Source of the DNA: an uncultured Klebsiella sp.
GTDB taxonomy: Bacteria > Pseudomonadota > Gammaproteobacteria > Enterobacterales > Enterobacteriaceae
Assembly (NCBI GenBank): GCA_902490055.1
Contig: CABUCP010000043.1
Span: 1-12,280, forward strand
Direction of reading: 5' to 3'
Length of the DNA stretch: 12,280 nt
This document shows, piece by piece, positions 7,552-12,280 of the stretch. A program made the translations under genes and the position numbers. The notes below the pieces were generated by a model. It saw only the letters and a list, made by a program, of their open reading frames with translations, did no database searches and was not told the origin of the DNA. Positions within the stretch are counted from its first letter, which is position 1. Each line of letters begins with the position of its first letter.

Positions 7552-7580
7552 AAAAAAAAGCCGCCTTCACCGCCGGCTCT
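7552..7580 (-). terminator. Orphan intrinsic-terminator-like hairpin
   Basis: Read on the minus strand: AGAGCCG (7580-7574), a 10-nt loop, then CGGCTTT (7563-7557) continuing a run of eight T (7559-7552). The stem has 7 pairs, one of them G-U, with a GC-rich inner half. It has the layout of an intrinsic terminator but sits upstream of the yibN promoter candidate, with no gene on the minus strand before it. Confidence 0.45.
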
Positions 7581-7638
7581 GGCGTCGCCCGTTCCCTTTC
7601 TTTGATCTTTTACGGTGATTTGATCGATTCAGCTGTAG

Positions 7639-7674
7639 TAAAATTACGCAAAATTTCTGTCTTTGAGCATGAGG
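7639..7674 (+). promoter_or_regulatory. gpmI ribosome binding site and possible -10 box
   Basis: GAGG at 7671-7674 stands 8 nt before the gpmI ATG (7683) and decides that start over the upstream ATG at 7602. TAAAAT at 7639-7644 is a 5-of-6 match to a -10 box, but no convincing -35 stands 16-18 nt upstream of it. A TTTGATC heptamer occurs twice nearby (7601-7607 and 7619-7625). The promoter part is tentative. Confidence 0.4.
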
Positions 7675-7682
7675 TTGTCGCA

Positions 7683-9227
7683 ATGTCGGTTTCTAAAAAA
7701 CCTATGGTACTGGTGATTCTGGATGGCTACGGCTACCGCGAAGACCAGCAGGATAACGCCATTTTCAGCGCTAAAACGCCGGTAATGGACGCACTGTGGG
7801 CAAAACGTCCACACACTCTGATTGATGCATCCGGTCTGGAAGTCGGTCTGCCGGACCGCCAGATGGGCAACTCCGAAGTGGGTCACGTTAACCTCGGCGC
7901 CGGTCGTATCGTGTACCAGGATCTGACCCGTCTGGATGTTGAAATCAAAGAACGCACCTTCTTCGCCAATCCGGTCCTGACTGGCGCGGTCGACAAAGCC
8001 GTCGCCGCAGGCAAAGCGGTACATATCATGGGCCTGATGTCTCCTGGCGGCGTGCACAGCCACGAAGATCACATCATGGCGATGGTCGAACTGGCCGCCG
8101 AGCGCGGCGCAGAGAAAATCTACCTGCACGCCTTCCTTGATGGCCGCGATACCCCGCCGCGCAGCGCTGAAGCCACGCTGGCGAAATTCGAAGCCAAATT
8201 CACCGCGCTGGGCAAAGGCCGCATTGCGTCTATCATCGGCCGCTACTACGCCATGGACCGCGACAACCGCTGGGATCGCGTAGAACAAGCTTATGATCTG
8301 ATGACGCTGGCCAAAGGCGAATTCCAGGCCGACACCGCGGTTGCAGGTCTGCAGGCAGCCTATGCCCGTGATGAAAACGATGAGTTCGTGAAAGCGACCG
8401 TTATCCGCGCCGCCGGCCAGGCCGATGCGGCAATGGAAGATGGCGACGCGCTGATCTTCATGAACTTCCGCGCTGACCGCGCGCGCGAAATCACCCGCGC
8501 CTTCGTTAATGCCGATTTCGACGGCTTCGCGCGCAAAAAAGTGGTTAATCTCGACTTCGTGATGCTGACCGAATACGCGGCAGACATCAAAGTGGCCTGC
8601 GCTTACCCGCCGACATCTCTGGTTAATACCCTGGGCGAGTGGATGGCGAAGAACGACAAAACCCAGCTGCGTATCTCTGAAACCGAGAAATACGCGCACG
8701 TCACCTTCTTCTTTAACGGCGGCGTAGAAGACCCGTTCAAAGGCGAAGACCGCATTCTGATTAACTCGCCGAAAGTGGCGACCTACGATCTGCAGCCGGA
8801 AATGAGCTCCGCCGAGCTAACCGAAAAACTGGTTGCGGCGATCAAAGGCGGCCAGTACGACACCATTATCTGCAACTACCCGAACGGCGATATGGTAGGC
8901 CATACCGGCGTAATGGAAGCGGCGGTGAAAGCGGTTGAAGCGCTGGATCACTGCATCGAGCAGGTTACCCAGGCCGTTGAATCCGTCGGCGGACAGCTGC
9001 TGATCACCGCAGACCACGGCAACGCCGAGCAAATGCGCGATCCGGCCACCGGCCAGGCGCACACCGCGCACACCAACCTGCCGGTTCCGCTGATCTACGT
9101 GGGCGACAAAAACGTGAAAGTGGCCGAAGGCGGCAAGCTTTCCGACATCGCGCCAACCATGCTGTCGCTGATGGGAATGGAAATCCCGCAAGAGATGACT
9201 GGCAAGCCGCTGTTCATCGTGGAATAA
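7683..9227 (+). CDS. gpmI: 2,3-bisphosphoglycerate-independent phosphoglycerate mutase
   Basis: Cytoplasmic manganese-dependent enzyme that interconverts 3- and 2-phosphoglycerate in glycolysis and gluconeogenesis (gpmI, also called gpmM or yibO). It belongs to the alkaline-phosphatase superfamily. The ATG at 7683 gives 514 residues, the E. coli length, starting [17 protein letters not shown]; an upstream in-frame ATG at 7602 would add 27 unrelated residues and is rejected. Metal and catalytic sites are visible: D14 in VILDGYG, the phosphoserine S64 in [10 protein letters not shown], the HSHEDH loop, the DGRDTPP motif, [12 protein letters not shown] and the C-terminal [10 protein letters not shown] and [11 protein letters not shown]. 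The substrate domain (roughly 77-310) is inserted between two parts of the phosphatase domain, as in the family. envC follows after 9 nt, so the two are probably co-transcribed, as in E. coli. The gene is intact. Confidence 0.98.
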   Translation: MSVSKKPMVLVILDGYGYREDQQDNAIFSAKTPVMDALWAKRPHTLIDASGLEVGLPDRQMGNSEVGHVNLGAGRIVYQDLTRLDVEIKERTFFANPVLTGAVDKAVAAGKAVHIMGLMSPGGVHSHEDHIMAMVELAAERGAEKIYLHAFLDGRDTPPRSAEATLAKFEAKFTALGKGRIASIIGRYYAMDRDNRWDRVEQAYDLMTLAKGEFQADTAVAGLQAAYARDENDEFVKATVIRAAGQADAAMEDGDALIFMNFRADRAREITRAFVNADFDGFARKKVVNLDFVMLTEYAADIKVACAYPPTSLVNTLGEWMAKNDKTQLRISETEKYAHVTFFFNGGVEDPFKGEDRILINSPKVATYDLQPEMSSAELTEKLVAAIKGGQYDTIICNYPNGDMVGHTGVMEAAVKAVEALDHCIEQVTQAVESVGGQLLITADHGNAEQMRDPATGQAHTAHTNLPVPLIYVGDKNVKVAEGGKLSDIAPTMLSLMGMEIPQEMTGKPLFIVE

Positions 9228-9228
9228 T

Positions 9229-9249
9229 CCTTCCCCATGAGGGGAAAGG
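9229..9249 (+). promoter_or_regulatory. Hairpin with the envC start codon in its loop
   Basis: CCTTCCCC (9229-9236) pairs with GGGGAAAGG (9241-9249) with one bulged A; the tetraloop is ATGA (9237-9240), which holds the envC ATG. There is no purine-rich ribosome site upstream of that ATG. The only Shine-Dalgarno-like stretch (GAGGGGAAAGG) lies downstream of it and forms the 3' arm. The hairpin begins 2 nt after the gpmI stop. Confidence 0.45.
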
Positions 9250-10508
9250 CGACTTATTCAATTACATGGATCGCAACGGCTGTTCGATCCGTTCTTTACG
9301 CCAGCGCGCTTAGCGCTGGCGTATTGCTGTGCGCCGCATCCGCTCACGCTGATGATCGCGACCAGTTGAAGTCTATTCAGGCTGATATCGCCGCCAAACA
9401 GCGCGCGATTAAGCAACAGCAACAGCAACGCGCCTCTTTGCTCGCGCAGCTTAAAGCGCAGGAAGAAGCGATCTCCGCCGCCGCGCGCAAGCTTCGTGAA
9501 ACCCAGGACACGCTAAACCAGCTCAATAAGCAGATCGACGACATGAACGCGTCTATCGCCAGGCTGGAGCGCCAGCGCGCCTCGCAGGAGCGTAATTTGG
9601 CCGCGCAGCTTGATGCCGCGTTCCGCCAGGGGCCGCACACCGGCATGCAGATGATCCTCAGCGGCGAAGAGGGGCAACGTAACCAGCGCCTGCAGGCCTA
9701 TTTCGGTTACTTCAACCAGGCCCGCCAGGAAACCATCGCCCAGCTCAAGCAGACGCGTGAAGAAGTCGCGGTGCAGAAATCGATGCTCGAAGAAAAGCAA
9801 AGCCAGCAGCAAACGCTGGTTTACGAGCAAAAGGCGCAGCAGGCCAAGCTTGAGCAGGCGCGCAACGAGCGTAAAAAGACGCTCTCCAGCCTCGAATCCT
9901 CCATTCAGAAAGGCCAGCAGCAGCTAGGCGAAATGCGGGCCAACGAATCGCGTCTGCGCGGCCGTATCGCCCAGGCGGAAGCGGCAGCCAAAGCCCGCGC
10001 TGACCGCGAAGCTCGCGATGCCCAGGCGGTTCGCGACCGCCAGCAGGAAGCCTCCCGTAAAGGCACCACCTATAAACCAACCGAAAGCGAACGTTCGCTG
10101 ATGTCGCGAACCGGCGGCCTCGGCGCGCCGCGCGGACAAGCCTTCTGGCCGGTACGCGGCACAATTCTTCATCGTTATGGCGAACAGCTGCAAGGTGAAC
10201 TACGTTGGAAAGGGATGGTTATCGCTGCGTCTGAAGGCACCGAAGTCAAAGCCATTGCCGATGGTCGCGTGATCCTCGCCGACTGGCTGCAGGGCTACGG
10301 CCTGGTGGTGGTTGTTGAACACGGCAAAGGCGACATGAGCCTTTACGGCTATAACCAAAGCGCGCTGGTCAGCGTCGGTACCCAGGTCCGCGCGGGCCAG
10401 GCTATCGCGCTTGTCGGCAGCAGCGGCGGTCAGGGTCGTCCGTCGCTCTATTTCGAAATTCGCCGCCAGGGTCAGGCGGTCAATCCACAGCCGTGGTTGG
10501 GAAGATAA
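9237..10508 (+). CDS. envC: EnvC, LytM-family activator of septal murein amidases
   Basis: Exported division factor; in E. coli it is recruited by FtsEX and switches on the amidases AmiA and AmiB to split septal peptidoglycan. Residues 1-38 are a signal peptide (basic start, hydrophobic VLYASALSAGVLLCAASAHA, cleavage after A38). Residues about 40-270 form long coiled coils rich in Q, E, K and R. The LytM domain spans about 300-423 (FWPVRG to the C-terminus). It is degenerate, as expected for an activator: the HxH zinc motif is S403-L-Y405 (PSLYFEIR), and the usual YaH of active enzymes reads YGY in MSLYGYN, so it has no hydrolase activity of its own. It has 423 residues, against 419 in E. coli as I recall; the first 20 differ. 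ATG 9237 is the only standard start in frame before the signal-peptide core, though it lacks a ribosome site. It sits between gpmI and yibQ with gaps of 9 and 3 nt. Confidence 0.95.
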   Translation: MRGKATYSITWIATAVRSVLYASALSAGVLLCAASAHADDRDQLKSIQADIAAKQRAIKQQQQQRASLLAQLKAQEEAISAAARKLRETQDTLNQLNKQIDDMNASIARLERQRASQERNLAAQLDAAFRQGPHTGMQMILSGEEGQRNQRLQAYFGYFNQARQETIAQLKQTREEVAVQKSMLEEKQSQQQTLVYEQKAQQAKLEQARNERKKTLSSLESSIQKGQQQLGEMRANESRLRGRIAQAEAAAKARADREARDAQAVRDRQQEASRKGTTYKPTESERSLMSRTGGLGAPRGQAFWPVRGTILHRYGEQLQGELRWKGMVIAASEGTEVKAIADGRVILADWLQGYGLVVVVEHGKGDMSLYGYNQSALVSVGTQVRAGQAIALVGSSGGQGRPSLYFEIRRQGQAVNPQPWLGR

Positions 10509-10511
10509 GTT

Positions 10512-11465
10512 TTGCTTCAATTTCGCATCATTGCACTTGCTGTAGCCGGTTCACTGGCTATGGCGGCACCGGTTTTCGCCGGTAAACTCTCTATTGTCAT
10601 CGATGATTTCGGCTATCGCCCGCAAACGGAAAACAAGGTGCTAGCGCTGCCGCCGACAATTTCCGTCGCCGTGCTGCCAAACGCGCCCCACGCCCGGGAA
10701 ATGGCGACGAAAGCGCATAATATGGGCCACGAAGTGCTGATCCATCTACCGATGGCGCCGCTTAGCAAACAGCCGCTGGAAAAAGACACCCTACGCCCGG
10801 ATATGAGCAGCGACGAGATCGAGCGCATTATCCGCGAAGCCTATGGCAAAGTGCCGTACGCCGTCGGGCTGAACAATCACATGGGTAGCGCCATGACCTC
10901 CAACCTGTTCGGTATGCAGAAGGTGATGCAGGCGCTGGAGCGCTACAACCTCTATTTCCTCGATAGCGTCACCATTGGCAACACCCAGGCCATGCGCGCC
11001 GCCCAGGGCACCGGCGTGAAAGTCATCAAACGTAAGGTGTTCCTCGACGATACACAGAATGAGGCGGATATCCGTAATCAGTTCAACCGCGCTATCGCGC
11101 TGGCGCGGCGTAACGGTTCGGCGATTGCGATTGGTCACCCGCATCCTTCGACAGTGCGGGTGTTGCAGCAAATGGTCTATAACCTACCGCCGGATATCAC
11201 GCTGGTGCGCCCAAGCAGCCTACTCAACGAACCGCAGGTTGATAACTCAACGCCAAATAACACGCTACCGCCGACGCAGAACGTGCCGCAGCCGCAGAAA
11301 CCGCGTAATCCGTTCCACGGCGTGAAGTACTGCAAGCCGAAACGCCCGCTGGAGCCGGTGAACGCCAGCCGCTTCTTTAACATTCTCAGCGAAAGCATCA
11401 GCCAGAGCGCGTTGGTGCAGTACTACCAGTTGAAATGGCAGGGCTGGGATAGCCCCACCAACTAA
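10512..11465 (+). CDS. yibQ: YibQ, divergent polysaccharide deacetylase family protein
   Basis: Probable periplasmic protein of the divergent polysaccharide deacetylase family (Pfam PF04748); the substrate is not known to me. The start is a TTG at 10512, 3 nt after the envC stop, with GGGAAG about 7 nt upstream; no ATG or GTG offers the same signal peptide. Residues 1-23 are a signal peptide (FRIIALAVAGSLAMAAPVFA, cleavage before GKLS). The deacetylase-like core, about 25-240, shows IDDFGYRP (D31, D32), IHLPMAP (H78), LNNHMGS (H123) and IGHPHPST (H209, H211), the residues expected at the metal and active site. A proline-, asparagine- and glutamine-rich linker follows (about 244-266), then a conserved tail (NPFHGVKYCKPKRPLEPV). 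Its constant place after envC suggests a cell-wall-related role, which is inference. It has 317 residues. The stop overlaps the convergent glycosyltransferase stop by 4 nt. Confidence 0.93.
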   Translation: MLQFRIIALAVAGSLAMAAPVFAGKLSIVIDDFGYRPQTENKVLALPPTISVAVLPNAPHAREMATKAHNMGHEVLIHLPMAPLSKQPLEKDTLRPDMSSDEIERIIREAYGKVPYAVGLNNHMGSAMTSNLFGMQKVMQALERYNLYFLDSVTIGNTQAMRAAQGTGVKVIKRKVFLDDTQNEADIRNQFNRAIALARRNGSAIAIGHPHPSTVRVLQQMVYNLPPDITLVRPSSLLNEPQVDNSTPNNTLPPTQNVPQPQKPRNPFHGVKYCKPKRPLEPVNASRFFNILSESISQSALVQYYQLKWQGWDSPTN

Positions 11466-12259
11466 ATCGTTCGGGAATCCGTGTGCTTTTCGACAGCGGA
11501 TTCCTGCTTCTCCTGATGGGCATACCAGGCCTTAAAGTATTTTAGAAAACTATAAAAGGTCGCATATAGTCCGGTGACGACACCAACCTTGCCCTTTCGC
11601 CACGCCCCGCTAAACAGATACCACTTAAAAAACGCGCCAATCGCGCTAACGATCCCGCGACTGAGCGAAGGCCTGATCTTTTGCGCCTTCACCAGCCGGG
11701 TGGTGTAGCTGTTAAGCTTGTTAAACACCTCATGCAGGGAATAGAAAGTGTCGTGGCGAACAAACCCCGGTAGCCGGTGCGAGGTGAGATGACCAACTAC
11801 CTGATCGTCCACCGGACGTAGGTTGAAACCCGCCTGCTGGCGGTTGAACAGGCGCACTGGAAAATCCGGCGATGAGACGGGATAAATCGTTCGTACCTGC
11901 TCGCCAAGCACAAACCAGTAGCGCGGCAAGCGCCAGGCACAGCTCGGGTCGGGTTCATCCCCGGCTTTGAGCGCCAGTATCGCCGCAACCACCTCTTCAT
12001 CGAGAATTTCATCACTGTCCATGCACAGCACCCAGTCATGGGTCGCCAGCGACGTTGCGTAGTTCATCTGCGCGCCGTGGGCCGTATAAGGGTGATGGTG
12101 GACCGTTAAACCAAACTGCTGGCATATCTGCAGCGTCTCGTCGGTACTGCCGGAATCAACAACAATAAACTCATCCGCCACCCGCATCAGCGGCGGCAAT
12201 ACATCCCGTAATAAACGAGCTGAATTACAGGTAAGCAAGCATACTGAGAGTTTAAACAT
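11462..12259 (-). CDS. WaaE-like family 2 glycosyltransferase
   Basis: A 265-residue GT-A fold transferase resembling the lipopolysaccharide-core WaaE/KdtX group. The N-terminus SVCLLTCNSARLL (5-17) and EFIVVDSGSTDET (30-42) bind the nucleotide sugar; CMDSDEIL (79-86) holds the DxD metal motif at 81-83. RLPRYWFVLG, FPVRLFNR and HEVFNKLNSYT follow in the family order. Residues about 203-245 (from GIVSAIGAFFKWYLF) are hydrophobic and aromatic, typical of the membrane-associated end of WaaE proteins. The product is probably on the cytoplasmic face of the inner membrane, adding a sugar to the LPS core or another envelope glycan; donor and acceptor cannot be read. The ATG at 12259 fits the family N-terminus, but it has no ribosome site and the frame is open to the window edge, so an upstream start is possible. 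E. coli carries the unrelated-length waaH (yibD) here. The last 10 or so residues are encoded by a hairpin. Confidence 0.88.
   Translation of the reverse strand: MFKLSVCLLTCNSARLLRDVLPPLMRVADEFIVVDSGSTDETLQICQQFGLTVHHHPYTAHGAQMNYATSLATHDWVLCMDSDEILDEEVVAAILALKAGDEPDPSCAWRLPRYWFVLGEQVRTIYPVSSPDFPVRLFNRQQAGFNLRPVDDQVVGHLTSHRLPGFVRHDTFYSLHEVFNKLNSYTTRLVKAQKIRPSLSRGIVSAIGAFFKWYLFSGAWRKGKVGVVTGLYATFYSFLKYFKAWYAHQEKQESAVEKHTDSRTI
11474..11504. terminator. Hairpin just after yibQ, inside the end of the convergent gene
   Basis: GGAATCCG (11474-11481) and CGGATTCC (11497-11504) are perfect reverse complements, extendable by TGT/ACA past one bulged G, with loop GCTTTTCG. It begins 9 nt after the yibQ stop and lies within the last codons of the glycosyltransferase gene. 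The following plus-strand bases TGCTTCTCCT are only moderately T-rich. It is probably the 3' end structure of the gpmI-envC-yibQ transcript, since the genes leave no other space for one. Confidence 0.5.
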
Positions 12260-12280
12260 AGTGTTTATACGGTTAAACGA

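Noticed and set aside
7602..7682. Upstream in-frame ATG extending GpmI by 27 residues.
   Set aside because: The ATG at 7683 has a GAGG site 8 nt upstream and gives the standard 514 residues; the extension is unrelated and overlaps likely promoter sequence.
7644..8699. A 351-codon minus-strand open frame opposite gpmI.
   Set aside because: It mirrors a highly conserved gene in GC-rich codon use; the protein is unlike any family I know and has no ribosome site.
9324..9335. Possible lipobox in the EnvC signal peptide (LLCAAS).
   Set aside because: The residue before Cys is Leu rather than Gly, Ala or Ser, and a standard signal peptidase I site (SAHA before DD) follows; EnvC is a soluble periplasmic protein.
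9399..9440. CAG/CAA-rich run in envC as a simple-sequence repeat or phase-variable tract.
   Set aside because: It encodes the glutamine-rich start of the coiled coil, is irregular, and frameshifting there would destroy a conserved gene.
1..12280. Search for mobile elements, CRISPR, toxin-antitoxin or defence genes, or a new multi-gene system.
   Set aside because: Every long frame is a recognised core gene in conserved order, spacers are at most 246 nt, and I see no transposase, integrase, direct-repeat array or foreign-looking block.

Overview
The window is a stretch of ordinary enterobacterial chromosome, probably from the Klebsiella/Raoultella/Enterobacter side of Enterobacterales. From my knowledge of the families, the gene order and protein lengths match the E. 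coli K-12 lldPRD - trmL - cysE-gpsA-secB-grxC-yibN - gpmI-envC-yibQ block almost gene for gene. Third codon positions are GC-rich. A Klebsiella/Salmonella-style REP palindrome lies between trmL and cysE. Where E. coli carries waaH (yibD), the right edge instead carries a WaaE-like family 2 glycosyltransferase, which is why I do not call the organism E. coli. Family and species statements here come from memory of reference proteins, not from a search.

Layout: (1) 1-3552, + strand: the 3' part of lldP, then lldR and lldD, translationally coupled by 4-nt and 1-nt overlaps. This is the L-lactate uptake and respiration operon with its own regulator. (2) 3553-3644: a strong hairpin, a candidate extended -10 promoter and a second inverted repeat over the trmL ribosome binding site, followed by trmL (tRNA-Leu wobble 2'-O-methyltransferase). 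(3) 4119-4199: a convergent gap holding one REP element. (4) 7436 down to 4200, - strand: yibN, grxC, secB, gpsA, cysE, in that transcription order. They cover a rhodanese-like membrane protein, glutaredoxin 3, an export chaperone, glycerol-3-phosphate synthesis and the first committed step of cysteine synthesis. (5) 7437-7682: a divergent control region, the longest non-coding stretch (246 nt), with a yibN promoter candidate and an orphan terminator-like hairpin. (6) 7683-11465, + strand: gpmI, envC, yibQ, with gaps of only a few nucleotides, joining a glycolytic enzyme to the EnvC activator of septal amidases and a periplasmic deacetylase-like protein. (7) 12259 down to 11462, - strand: the glycosyltransferase gene, overlapping yibQ tail to tail by 4 nt.

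I see no mobile element, CRISPR array, rRNA or tRNA gene, toxin-antitoxin pair or defence gene, and no evidence for a new multi-gene system. All full genes are intact; lldP is cut only by the window edge. The points worth a second look are small: RNA hairpins at control positions (trmL leader, gpsA-cysE spacer, yibN-grxC spacer, envC start, yibQ 3' end), a YibN with no cysteine at all, a CPFC variant of glutaredoxin 3, an unpaired terminator-like hairpin, and the WaaE-like gene at the edge.
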